This document shows, piece after piece, positions 24,833 to 33,022 of a stretch of 64,000 bases of DNA. The position numbers and the translations under genes were made by a program. The notes beneath the pieces are model-generated. The model did not search any database. It had not been told where the DNA came from and saw nothing but the letters and a program-made list of their open reading frames with translations. This DNA is from Caballeronia cordobensis (lineage in GTDB: Bacteria; Pseudomonadota; Gammaproteobacteria; Burkholderiales; Burkholderiaceae): assembly GCF_001544575.2 (NCBI RefSeq), contig NZ_FCNY02000028.1, positions 1 to 64,000 of the forward strand. Reading direction: 5' to 3'. How positions within the stretch are numbered: the first letter of the stretch is position 1; the number at the start of each line of letters is the position of its first letter.

Positions 24833-25105
24833 ATGAACAAGACGGAACTGATCGACCATATCGCGCAGCAAGCCGACATCTCCAAGGCCGCCGCCGGCCG
24901 CGCGCTCGACGCGGTCATCGGCGGCGTGCGCGCAACGCTGAAGAAGGGCGGCACGGTGACGCTCGTCGGCTTCGGCACGTTCGCGGTGGGCAAGCGCACG
25001 GCACGCACCGGACGCAACCCGCGCACCGGCGACGCGATCAAGATCAAGGCCGCGAAGGTCCCGAAATTTCGCCCTGGCAAAGCGTTGAAGGATGCGCTAA
25101 ACTAG
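24833..25105 (+). CDS. hupB: DNA-binding protein HU
   Basis: HU is the abundant histone-like dimer that bends and compacts DNA. The 90-residue protein starts MNKTELIDHIAQQ after a GGGGAA ribosome site and shows GFGTFAVGKR and the arm sequence GRNPRTGDAIKI, then PKFRPGKALKDALN at the end. The open frame continues upstream to 24770, but that part lies in the leader. It has its own strong promoter. No terminator hairpin is seen before tRNA-Val 75 bases downstream, so the tRNA pair may be co-transcribed with it. Confidence 0.97.
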   Translation: MNKTELIDHIAQQADISKAAAGRALDAVIGGVRATLKKGGTVTLVGFGTFAVGKRTARTGRNPRTGDAIKIKAAKVPKFRPGKALKDALN

Positions 25106-25180
25106 CGGACTCGCTGGATACGGCGCTTTCAACACGAAGCCCGGTTTCAGCGCAGCGCAAACCAAGTGAATTTGCGGACC

Positions 25181-25256
25181 GGGTGCTTAGCTCAGTTGGT
25201 AGAGCGGCGCCCTTACAAGGCGTAGGTCGGGAGTTCGAGCCTCTCAGCACCCACCA
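25181..25256 (+). tRNA. tRNA-Val(UAC)
   Basis: A 76-base tRNA with acceptor GGGTGCT/AGCACCC, anticodon loop CTTACAA (anticodon TAC), T loop TTCGAGC and an encoded CCA. It is followed 26 bases later by tRNA-Asp and shares its terminator. Confidence 0.97.
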
Positions 25257-25282
25257 GGTCTCTGTTCATTGCGCGCTACCCA

Positions 25283-25359
25283 GGAGCGGTAGTTCAGTTG
25301 GTTAGAATACCGGCCTGTCACGCCGGGGGTCGCGGGTTCGAGTCCCGTCCGCTCCGCCA
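25283..25359 (+). tRNA. tRNA-Asp(GUC)
   Basis: A 77-base tRNA with acceptor GGAGCGG/CCGCTCC, anticodon loop CTGTCAC (anticodon GTC), T loop TTCGAGT and an encoded CCA. A terminator follows 13 bases downstream. Confidence 0.97.
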
Positions 25360-25372
25360 AGAATCAATCAGA

Positions 25373-25408
25373 AAATCCCGTCCGCTGAAAAGCGTGCGGG
25401 ATTTTTTG
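25373..25408 (+). terminator. Intrinsic terminator after the tRNA pair
   Basis: AAATCCCG..CGCT (25373-25386) pairs with AGCG..CGGGATTT (25391-25404) with a small internal mismatch and a GAAA loop, followed by a run of six T. It ends the tRNA-Val/tRNA-Asp transcript before ppiD. Confidence 0.88.
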
Positions 25409-25653
25409 TTTGCGTAGCGCAACTGGCAGTCGATCAAGAGTGCTAATTATCGTTACGCGACACGAAACGCGGATCACGCAAATTGCTTCGATCGCACTTT
25501 AAGCGATTGATAAATAAAGCAATCTCCCGCTTGCAACGGTTCACGCTCCACGCGCCCGATCCTTCGAAGAAACCGATCCGCTCCCGCCTTTCGCCTTTTC
25601 CTCCGCCACTGTTGTAATATCGAGCGTTTTGTTCTGACAACGCAGCGCTACGC

Positions 25654-27576
25654 ATGCTCGACTTCTTCCGAAATCACCAGCGGCTGATGATGGCCTTGCT
25701 GATCCTTATCATCGTGCCCGGTCTGGGCATGGTCGGGATTCAGGGTTTCAGCAATTACTTCGACGAGAGTTCTTACGTCGCCAGCGTCAACGGCCACAAG
25801 ATCACGCGTGCCGAATTCGACAGCGCCTTCCGCCAGCAAGTGGACCGCGCGCGCTCGATGCTCGGCGCCCAGTTCGACGCCAAGATGTTCGACACGCCCG
25901 AAACGCGCGCCGCAATGGTCGACAGCCTCGTGCAGCAGCGGGCGATGGCCGACGAAACGCAGCGACTGCATCTGACCGCATCGGATGACGCCGTGCGTCG
26001 CGCGCTCATGACCGATCCGGTGATCTCGTCGCTGAAAAAGCCCGACGGAAGCATCGATCTCGACCGTTACAAGCAACTGCTCGCCATGCAGGGCATGACG
26101 CCCGAGCAGTACGACGAGCGCATGCGCTATACGCTCGCGACCGAGCAGATTCCAGGCAGCATTCAGGGCTCGTCGTTCACGTCGAAGTCGCTCGCGCAAA
26201 GCCTCACGGAACTCGCCGAGCAAAAGCGCTCCGTGCAGGGCCTGTCGCTGCGCACGGCCGATTACGCCGCGAAAATCCAGCCGACCGACGCGCAACTCAC
26301 GGCGTTCTACGAAGCGCATCGCAATGAATTCGCGACGCCCGAAACCGCGACGATTCAGTACCTCGTGCTGTCGCCGTCGACGATCGCGGCGGCCTCCAAA
26401 CCGAGCGACGCCGATCTGAAGAAGTACTACGACGACAACATCCAGCGCTATCGCACCGAAGCGGAAGTGCGCGCGAGCCATATTCTCGTGAACGCGCCGA
26501 AAGACGCGAGCGCCGCCGATAAAGCGAAGGCAAAGCAGAAAGCCGAAGAACTGCTCGCGCAAGTGAAGGCGCATCCGGACCAGTTCGCGCAGATCGCGCA
26601 GAAGAACTCGGAGGACCCAGGTTCGGCGAACAAGGGCGGCGATCTCGGCTACTTCGCACGCGGCCAGATCGCGGGCGGCAAGGCGTTCGATGACGCCGCG
26701 TTCGGCCTCAAGAAGGGCGAGGTGAGCAATATCGTCGAGTCGGACTTCGGCTATCACATCATCGAGGCGACCGACGTGAAGCCGTCCATCACGAAGCCGT
26801 TCGATGAAGTGAAGGACGCGCTCGCGAAGGACTACACGGCGCAGCAGGGCACGAAGGGCTTCGCCGACGCCGCGCAAGGCTTCACCGATCTCGTCTACGA
26901 AAAGGCGAAGTCGCTGCAACCGGCGGCGGACAAATACAAGCTCGCGATCCAGACCGCGACCGTGGGTCCGAAGCCGAATCCGCAGTTGCCGCAGGACAAT
27001 CCACTCAACAACCCGAAGCTGCTGGCGGCCATCTTCGCGCCGGACTCGGTGAAGGACCGCAACAACACGCAGGCGATCGATGTCGGCAACAACACGCTGA
27101 TCGCCGCACGCGTGACGGATTACAAGGCGTCGAGCGTTCCCGCATTCGACGTCGTAAAGGACGAGGTGCGCAAGAAGGTCGTCGCGGACCTGGCCGCCGC
27201 GATGGCGAAGAAGGAAGGCGAGGCGAAGCTCGCGGAACTGCAGAAGTCGAAGTCGGCCGATGGTTTCACGTCGCCCGTCACGGTGTCGCGCAACGACGCG
27301 CAAGGCTTGCCGCCCGCGGCGCTATCCGCGATCTTCAAGGCGGATGCATCGAAGCTGCCCGCGTATGTCGGCGTCGATCTCGGTGCGGACGGCTACGCGA
27401 TCTATCGCGTGAACGGCATCGACAAAGCCACGCCCGTCGCGGCCGACCGTCTCGCGGGTGCGCAGCAGCAAGTCGCGCAAGTCTACGCGCAAGCTGAAAT
27501 GGAGGCCTATCTGAGCTCGCTGAAGGCGCGTTCGAAGGTCAAGCTGAGCCAGTCGCCGCCGCCGACATCGAACTGA
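25654..27576 (+). CDS. ppiD: Membrane-anchored periplasmic chaperone PpiD
   Basis: PpiD is an inner-membrane-anchored, SurA-like folding factor near the Sec translocon. The 640-residue protein (E. coli 623) has a single membrane helix at about 12-33 (MMALLILIIVPGLGMVGI), then a SurA-like N-terminal chaperone region. One parvulin domain follows at about 270-362 (RASHILVNAP to GYHIIEATDV), then a long C-terminal part. It closes the tig-clpP-clpX-lon-hupB-ppiD order shared with E. coli, here with two tRNAs inserted before it. Upstream, TGTAATAT at 25613-25620 could be an extended -10. Confidence 0.95.
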   Translation: MLDFFRNHQRLMMALLILIIVPGLGMVGIQGFSNYFDESSYVASVNGHKITRAEFDSAFRQQVDRARSMLGAQFDAKMFDTPETRAAMVDSLVQQRAMADETQRLHLTASDDAVRRALMTDPVISSLKKPDGSIDLDRYKQLLAMQGMTPEQYDERMRYTLATEQIPGSIQGSSFTSKSLAQSLTELAEQKRSVQGLSLRTADYAAKIQPTDAQLTAFYEAHRNEFATPETATIQYLVLSPSTIAAASKPSDADLKKYYDDNIQRYRTEAEVRASHILVNAPKDASAADKAKAKQKAEELLAQVKAHPDQFAQIAQKNSEDPGSANKGGDLGYFARGQIAGGKAFDDAAFGLKKGEVSNIVESDFGYHIIEATDVKPSITKPFDEVKDALAKDYTAQQGTKGFADAAQGFTDLVYEKAKSLQPAADKYKLAIQTATVGPKPNPQLPQDNPLNNPKLLAAIFAPDSVKDRNNTQAIDVGNNTLIAARVTDYKASSVPAFDVVKDEVRKKVVADLAAAMAKKEGEAKLAELQKSKSADGFTSPVTVSRNDAQGLPPAALSAIFKADASKLPAYVGVDLGADGYAIYRVNGIDKATPVAADRLAGAQQQVAQVYAQAEMEAYLSSLKARSKVKLSQSPPPTSN

Positions 27577-27598
27577 TCCATCCGCATCGGCATACAAG

Positions 27599-27635
27599 AA
27601 AGCCCCGCGTCCGAAAGGTCGCGGGGCTTTTGTTT
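27599..27635 (+). terminator. Intrinsic terminator after ppiD
   Basis: AAAGCCCCGCG (27599-27609) pairs with CGCGGGGCTTT (27620-27630), followed by TGTTT. It lies between ppiD and a convergent lipoprotein gene. The complementary strand has only a short T run, so it may work weakly in both directions. Confidence 0.85.
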
Positions 27636-27655
27636 GAGATACGGCTAAGCGTCGC

Positions 27656-27994
27656 TTACAGGCAGGCCTGAATGTCGCCGGTCGCCTGGCTGCCGGCCGC
27701 GCCCGACGCGCGGAAGCCGACCCACGTGCCCGCGCCTGTCGTGGCCGGACGAACGACGGCCGCCGCGCCATTGGGCGGCTGCTGGCCGGGGACGTAGACG
27801 TCGACGGCCTTGTCGCCCGCGAGCGTGTCCTGCGACACGACTTGCTGCTGCGACTTGTCGGCCCACTTCTGGGCGACGCATTGCGCGACCACGTTCGGCG
27901 CCTTCTGGCTCGTGCCGACTTGCTGCACGGCGGGCGGCTGCGCGGCACAGGCCGAGATCGCAACGGTCAGGGCGAGAAGAGGGAAGTATTTCAC
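27656..27994 (-). CDS. Small lipoprotein of unknown function
   Basis: A 112-residue protein with a GTG start at 27994, supported by AAGGAGG four to five bases upstream, among the strongest ribosome sites here. The N terminus is a lipoprotein signal with the lipobox ISAC, so C16 would be lipidated. The mature part has two further cysteines (in VAQCVAQKW and at the end, IQACL) and a Gly/Ala-rich middle. I do not recognise a named family. It is convergent with ppiD and stands upstream of no other minus-strand gene before it, so it looks like a single-gene unit. Confidence 0.82.
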   Translation of the reverse strand: MKYFPLLALTVAISACAAQPPAVQQVGTSQKAPNVVAQCVAQKWADKSQQQVVSQDTLAGDKAVDVYVPGQQPPNGAAAVVRPATTGAGTWVGFRASGAAGSQATGDIQACL

Positions 27995-28117
27995 GTGACC
28001 TCCTTGTAGAGTCGCTCGACAAAAGAGCGGGGTTATAAGAGTTACGCGAAAGTCTCAGATATCTGAATCGTGGCCGTGTTCCGCGTCGATAAAAAGCTGT
28101 CGCGGCCGGCGTCGCGG

Positions 28118-28789
28118 TCAATGAACGGCGGCGGCGCCCAGCAAGGGTTTCAAGGTTGGCCAGACGTTATCCAGCAGCAAAGGCTGGGCCTGCACCGTCG
28201 GATGGATCTGATCGGACTGAAACATGGCAGGTTTGTCAGCAATGCCGGCAAGCAGGAAGGGCACGAGCGGCACGTTGCGCTCCTTCGCGATACGCTCGTA
28301 GACGGCGTGGAACTTTTGCGTGTAGTCCGGGCCGTAATTGGGTGGAACGTACATGCCGATGAGTAAAACCTTCGCATGCGCGGCCTGCGATGCATCGACA
28401 ATACCGCGCAGATTCGTCTCCGTGGTCGCGAGCGGCACGCCACGCAGCGCATCGTTCGCGCCGAGTTCGACGATCACCACGGCGGGCTTGATGCGCGAAA
28501 GCACGGCGGTGAGCCGTGCGCGCCCGCCGCTCGTGGTGTCGCCGCTGATGCTCGAATTGGCGACGCTATAATCGAAACGCTCCTTCGCCAGCCGCTCGCG
28601 CAAGAGATTCACCCAGCCGGTATCGCGCGGCAAGCCGTATTCGGCCGAGAGGCTATCGCCCAGCACGACGATCGCGGGTTTCGTCTGGGTGGCCGCCTGA
28701 ACTTCCGCGGCGTGCGCGGGCGCGATGCCCGTTGCCACCAGCGCAATCGCGGGCACGAAGCCGCGCAAGCTCTTTTTCAAAGTGTCCAT
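28118..28789 (-). CDS. tesA: Arylesterase/acyl-CoA thioesterase I (TesA)
   Basis: TesA is a periplasmic GDSL/SGNH hydrolase with thioesterase, arylesterase and lysophospholipase activities. The 223-residue form starts MDTLKKSLRG with a signal peptide ending near HAA (about residue 28). Block I is VVLGDSLSAEYG with the nucleophile Ser, a Gly sits in the ISGDTTSGG block, Asn in LGANDALRG, and the Asp-His pair is SDQIHPTVQAQ. Its ATG (28789-28787) overlaps the ATG of the divergent ABC gene (28788-28790). In E. coli tesA and ybbA are also divergent neighbours. An upstream start near 28813 would overlap more, and neither has a clear ribosome site. Confidence 0.92.
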   Translation of the reverse strand: MDTLKKSLRGFVPAIALVATGIAPAHAAEVQAATQTKPAIVVLGDSLSAEYGLPRDTGWVNLLRERLAKERFDYSVANSSISGDTTSGGRARLTAVLSRIKPAVVIVELGANDALRGVPLATTETNLRGIVDASQAAHAKVLLIGMYVPPNYGPDYTQKFHAVYERIAKERNVPLVPFLLAGIADKPAMFQSDQIHPTVQAQPLLLDNVWPTLKPLLGAAAVH

Positions 28790-29489
28790 GCAAAACAATA
28801 TCGAACCGGTCATCGAAGTACGGGGATTAAGCAAGCGGGTGAAGGACGCGACAGGCGAGCTCACGATTCTCGATCAGATCGATCTGTCGATCGCGAAGGG
28901 CAGCAGTGTCGCGATCGTCGGCGCGTCGGGCTCGGGCAAATCGACATTGCTCGGACTGCTTGCGGGATTGGACAGCGCGAGCCAAGGCTCGGTTCGTCTG
29001 TTGGGCAAGGATCTGACGAACCTGAACGAAGACGAACGCGCCGCGTTGCGCAGCGGCGCCGTCGGGTTCGTGTTTCAGTCGTTCCAGTTGATGCCGCATC
29101 TGACCGCGCTCGAAAACGTGATGCTGCCGCTCGAATTGCGCGCCGAGATGCCGCACGCTGAAATCGCCGCGCGCGCACGGTCGCTGCTCGATCAGGTCGG
29201 CCTATCGCAGCGCACGAGCCACTATCCGAAGCTGCTGTCCGGCGGCGAGCAGCAGCGGGTTGCGCTCGCCCGCGCGTTCGTCACGCATCCGGCCGTGCTG
29301 TTCGCCGACGAACCCACCGGCAGCCTCGACGCCGCCACGGGCTACGCGATCATCGATCTGATGTTCGAAATGAACCGCCGCAACGGCGCGACCCTCGTGC
29401 TCGTCACGCACGACCCTGAACTCGCGGAGCGCTGCGACGCCACGGTAACGATCGAAGCCGGGCGGCTCGTCAACGGCCTGAGCGTATGA
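28788..29489 (+). CDS. ybbA: YbbA-type ABC transporter ATP-binding protein
   Basis: An ABC ATPase of the LolD/MacB/YbbA group, which normally works with a FtsX-like permease in lipoprotein, lipid or mechanotransmission processes. The 233 residues show Walker A GASGSGKST, the Q loop VFQSFQLMPHLTALEN, signature LSGGEQQRVALARAF, Walker B VLFADEPTGSLD and the H loop VTHDPE. The expected permease (ybbP) is missing: pgi follows on the opposite strand. The start MQNNIEPV overlaps the tesA start codon, with no strong ribosome site. An ATG at 28725 inside tesA is an alternative. Confidence 0.9.
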   Translation: MQNNIEPVIEVRGLSKRVKDATGELTILDQIDLSIAKGSSVAIVGASGSGKSTLLGLLAGLDSASQGSVRLLGKDLTNLNEDERAALRSGAVGFVFQSFQLMPHLTALENVMLPLELRAEMPHAEIAARARSLLDQVGLSQRTSHYPKLLSGGEQQRVALARAFVTHPAVLFADEPTGSLDAATGYAIIDLMFEMNRRNGATLVLVTHDPELAERCDATVTIEAGRLVNGLSV

Positions 29490-29491
29490 CG

Positions 29492-29513
29492 AAGCCCGCA
29501 TCGCTGCGGGCTT
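29492..29513. terminator. Shared hairpin between ybbA and pgi
   Basis: AAGCCCGCA (29492-29500) pairs perfectly with TGCGGGCTT (29505-29513) around a TCGC loop. T tracts are short on both strands. Its place between two convergent genes supports a weak bidirectional terminator. Confidence 0.5.
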
Positions 29514-29531
29514 GCGTGTGCATCGGCGGGA

Positions 29532-31166
29532 TCAGCGCTTCAACGCTTTGCGCGCCCGCTCGATGAGCGTCGAAGTCGACGAGTCGTGCTTCTTCGGATC
29601 GGCGCTTTGCGCGGTGATATCGGCCTCGACGACCTTGCCGAGAATCTTGCCGAGTTCCACGCCCCATTGATCGAAAGAGTTGACGTCCCACACCGTGCCC
29701 TGAACCAGCACCTTGTGCTCGTAAAGCGCGATGAGCGCGCCGAGCGTTTGCGGCGTGAGCGCATCGAGCATGATCGTCGTGGTCGGACGGTTGCCGGGGA
29801 AGCTCAGATGCGTCGCGAGTTCTTCCTTGCCGGGGCCCGCGACCTTCTTCGCTTCTTCGAGCGTGCGGCCGAGCATCAGCGCCTCGCTTTGCGCGAAGCA
29901 GTTCGCGAGCAGCTTCGCGTGATGATCGACGAGCGGATGCTCCGGCGTCAGCACGGCAATGAAGTCGATCGGAATCAGCGTCGGGCCCTGATGCAGCATC
30001 TGGAAGAACGCGTGCTGACCGTTCGTGCCGGGCTCGCCCCAGATCACCGCCGCGGTCGGATAGTCGACCATCTTGCCGTCGAGGCGCGCGGACTTGCCGT
30101 TGCTTTCCATCTCCAGTTGCTGGAGATACGAAGGCAGATAGTGCAGCGCCTGCGAATACGGCGCGATCAGGTCGCTTTGCGAGCCGAAGAAATTGCGGTA
30201 CCAGATGCCGATCATGCCCATCAGCACGGGCAGATTCTTGTCGAGCGGCGCCGTGCGGAAGTGCTCGTCCATCGCGGCCGCGCCTTGCAGCAGTTCGTCG
30301 AAATGCTTCGGCCCGACCGACAGCATGATCGACAGCCCAACCGCCGACCATAGCGAGTAGCGGCCGCCGACCCAGTCCCACATTTCGAACACGTTTTCTT
30401 TCGCGATGCCGAATTTGACGACTTCGGCCGGGTTCGCTGACACGCCGACGAAATGCTTCGCCAGTTGATCTTCGGGGCAGCCCGACTTGAGGAACCAGTC
30501 GCGCATCGAGTGCGCATTGGTCATGGTTTCGAGCGTGGTGAACGTTTTGGAGACCACGATCGCAAGCGTCTCTTCGGCGTCCACTTGCTGCAGCACGTTC
30601 CAGAGATCGGCGCCATCGACGTTCGATACGAAGTGCGTATCGAGTTCCTTCGATGCGAGATGATGCAGCGCATGCACGACCATCTTCGGCCCGAGATCCG
30701 ACCCGCCGATGCCGATGTTCACCACATGGCGAATGCGCTTGCCGGTATAGCCGGTCCACGCGCCGTCGCGGACCTTATCGGAGAAAGCGGCCATCCTGGC
30801 CTTTTCTTTCTGCACCTGATCGTAAAAAGGCGCGTCCGGCGACTGCGCGCGCAGCGCCGTATGGAGCACCGCGCGATGCTCGGTGATATTGACGATGTCG
30901 CCACGGAACATGGCATCGCGCCGCTCGGTGACCTTGGCTTGCTGCGCGACCTCGACGAGCAGCTTGAGCGTTTCGTCCTTGACGCGGTTCTTGGAGAAGT
31001 CGATTGCGAGGCCGCCGCCTTCGAAGGTCAGGCGTTCGGCGCGCGTGGGCGCGGTGTCGTTTTCCGGGGCGAACCAGTCGCGCAGGCGCTCGCCGGAGAT
31101 GGCATCGAGATGCGACTGGAGCGCCGACCAGGCAGGAAGCGAATTGAGCATCGAGGGTTGGGTCAT
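29532..31166 (-). CDS. pgi: Glucose-6-phosphate isomerase
   Basis: This enzyme interconverts glucose 6-phosphate and fructose 6-phosphate in glycolysis/gluconeogenesis. The 544-residue length matches the proteobacterial type (549 in E. coli). Visible signatures are VNIGIGGSDLGP, the catalytic-region sequence GGRYSLWSAVGLS with its conserved Arg, WGEPGTNGQHAFFQ, and the C-terminal signature SFDQWGVELGK. I chose the ATG at 31166 (MTQPSMLNSLPAW); MLNSLPAW five codons later is a possible alternative. The frame runs further upstream without family similarity. It is a single gene, with nnr upstream on the same strand after 206 bases. Confidence 0.97.
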   Translation of the reverse strand: MTQPSMLNSLPAWSALQSHLDAISGERLRDWFAPENDTAPTRAERLTFEGGGLAIDFSKNRVKDETLKLLVEVAQQAKVTERRDAMFRGDIVNITEHRAVLHTALRAQSPDAPFYDQVQKEKARMAAFSDKVRDGAWTGYTGKRIRHVVNIGIGGSDLGPKMVVHALHHLASKELDTHFVSNVDGADLWNVLQQVDAEETLAIVVSKTFTTLETMTNAHSMRDWFLKSGCPEDQLAKHFVGVSANPAEVVKFGIAKENVFEMWDWVGGRYSLWSAVGLSIMLSVGPKHFDELLQGAAAMDEHFRTAPLDKNLPVLMGMIGIWYRNFFGSQSDLIAPYSQALHYLPSYLQQLEMESNGKSARLDGKMVDYPTAAVIWGEPGTNGQHAFFQMLHQGPTLIPIDFIAVLTPEHPLVDHHAKLLANCFAQSEALMLGRTLEEAKKVAGPGKEELATHLSFPGNRPTTTIMLDALTPQTLGALIALYEHKVLVQGTVWDVNSFDQWGVELGKILGKVVEADITAQSADPKKHDSSTSTLIERARKALKR

Positions 31167-31372
31167 GAGCGGTCCGATAGTCTGAAGGTGACAGAGGAAT
31201 ACGTTCGTGCGATTGCGGCTCGGCTTGCCTGTGCGTGCGTGTCGTGTCTGGTGAACGCGACTGCACATCAACTAAGGCCGCGGTTGCCCGAATCAAAAAG
31301 AGTATAGCGACGATGCGTGAACGGATGCTTGCAAAGCGTCACAGCGGCCGCGCTCGATGCGCGTGAGCGGCG

Positions 31373-32944
31373 TCAGCTTTGCGCATGCTCCGCGTAAAAG
31401 CGGCGGTTGATGAGACCGCGCACCGCGGGTGCGAGTTCGCCCGCGGTCAGGCCCGCCGGGCCGGTGCCGCCGTCGGTGAGGGTTTGCGCGGCGAGACCGT
31501 GCAGCCAGACGCCGGCGAGCGCCGCCTCGTATGCCGGCAGTTTCTGCGCGAGCAATGCTCCGATCAATCCGCCGAGCACGTCGCCGGTGCCGCCCGTCGC
31601 GAGTCCGGCGTTGCCGGTCGGATTCACGGCGACGCGGCCATCCGGCGAGGCGATCACCGTGCCCGATCCCTTCAGCACGGCGATGGCGCCATAGCGCGCG
31701 GCGAGCTGGCGCGCGGCGGCGATGCGATCGGCCTGCACCGCCTTCGCATCGGTATGCAGCAGACGCGCGGCTTCGAGCGGATGCGGCGTCAGGATGCATG
31801 GATCGCCCTGCGCGCCGCGCGCCGCGACCTCGGAGGCGAGCGCCTCGTCCTGCGCGACGAGATTGAGCGCGTCGGCATCCAGCAGCTTCGGGATGTCGAG
31901 CTTCAGCACGTCGGCGAGCAAGGTGGTGGCGCGCGGGGTCGTCCCCATGCCGCAACCGATCGCGAGGGCGTCCATTTTTTCGAGCGCGAAACCGTCGGCG
32001 CGATGCAGCATCAGTTCGGGATGCGGCGGATCGTAAGGCGGAAAACCTTCGCCGACGAACGCAACATGCACCTTGCCCGCGCCGCCGAAGAGCGCCATGC
32101 GCGCGGCGAGAATCGGCGCGCCGCACATGCCCGTATCGCCGCCGATGACGGCGAGCGAGCCGAAGGTGCCCTTGTTGGTCGCGTTGTCGCGCGGCGGCAT
32201 GCACGCGCCGAAGAGCGCCGGCACGTTGAGCACGATCGACGGCGCGGTGCTCGCGTCGATGTCGAGCGTCGCGACGAAGAGCTTGCCGGTCAGATCGCGT
32301 CCGAGCGACGTGAAGTGCCCCGGCTTCGCCCCGATGAAGGTAATGGTGGCGGTGGCGCGCACGGCGTCGCCGCCGTTCACCGGCGCACCGGTGTCGCTGT
32401 TCAGGCCGCTTGGAACGTCGAGCGCGAGCACGCGGCCGCCGTCGTGCAACTGCCGAGCCCGGCGCGTCATGCGCGCGGCGATTTCCGCGAACACGCCTTC
32501 GAGCGGACGCGTGAGGCCGATGCCGAACATGCCGTCGACGAGCCAGCCGTAACCGTCGAAGGAGGCGGGCGCCTCGGCGTCGATCGGCACGCCCGCCGCG
32601 CGCGCAGATTGGAGCGCCCAGCGGGCATCGTCGGGTTTCACTTCCACCGGCATGCACACCCGCACCGCGATGCCCGCGCGATGCAGCCGCTCCGCCATCA
32701 CGAGCGCATCGCCGCCATTGTTGCCCGGGCCCGCGACCAGCCACACGGGCAGGGCGCGGGCATCGGGATCGTGGTCCAGAGCGTCGATGAGACACTGGGC
32801 GGCCGCCGCGCCCGCGCGCGCCATCAGCGTATGCGGCGGCAGCGCCGCGGCTGCGCGCGCTTCGAGCGTGCGCAGCTCGGCGAGCGTCTGGAGCGCGAGG
32901 GGATCGTCTTTGGGCGTGAAGTAGGGGGAACGGGCGGCGGTCAT
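31373..32944 (-). CDS. nnr: Bifunctional NAD(P)HX epimerase/dehydratase Nnr
   Basis: This fused metabolite-repair enzyme epimerises and dehydrates damaged NAD(P)HX back to NAD(P)H. The N-terminal YjeF_N epimerase domain (about 20-235) shows GPGNNGGDALV, and the C-terminal ribokinase-like dehydratase (about 245-520) shows GGDTGMCGAPILAA, ILTPHPLEAARLL and the signature ATGGTGDVLGG. The length, 523 residues, matches the fused form. It lies between pgi and the DadA-like gene on the same strand, with short gaps. No regulation is visible. Confidence 0.95.
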   Translation of the reverse strand: MTAARSPYFTPKDDPLALQTLAELRTLEARAAAALPPHTLMARAGAAAAQCLIDALDHDPDARALPVWLVAGPGNNGGDALVMAERLHRAGIAVRVCMPVEVKPDDARWALQSARAAGVPIDAEAPASFDGYGWLVDGMFGIGLTRPLEGVFAEIAARMTRRARQLHDGGRVLALDVPSGLNSDTGAPVNGGDAVRATATITFIGAKPGHFTSLGRDLTGKLFVATLDIDASTAPSIVLNVPALFGACMPPRDNATNKGTFGSLAVIGGDTGMCGAPILAARMALFGGAGKVHVAFVGEGFPPYDPPHPELMLHRADGFALEKMDALAIGCGMGTTPRATTLLADVLKLDIPKLLDADALNLVAQDEALASEVAARGAQGDPCILTPHPLEAARLLHTDAKAVQADRIAAARQLAARYGAIAVLKGSGTVIASPDGRVAVNPTGNAGLATGGTGDVLGGLIGALLAQKLPAYEAALAGVWLHGLAAQTLTDGGTGPAGLTAGELAPAVRGLINRRFYAEHAQS

Positions 32945-33022
32945 GGCGGCGGCAGGCGTGTCGGGAATCGAATCGTTCGACGACCCGGCGTGTGCTGCGA
33001 TCGTGCCCGGCGCGCCGGTCCG

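Noticed and set aside
25443..25655. 70-codon minus-strand frame upstream of ppiD
   Set aside because: No ribosome site, no family resemblance, and it overlaps the ppiD promoter region.
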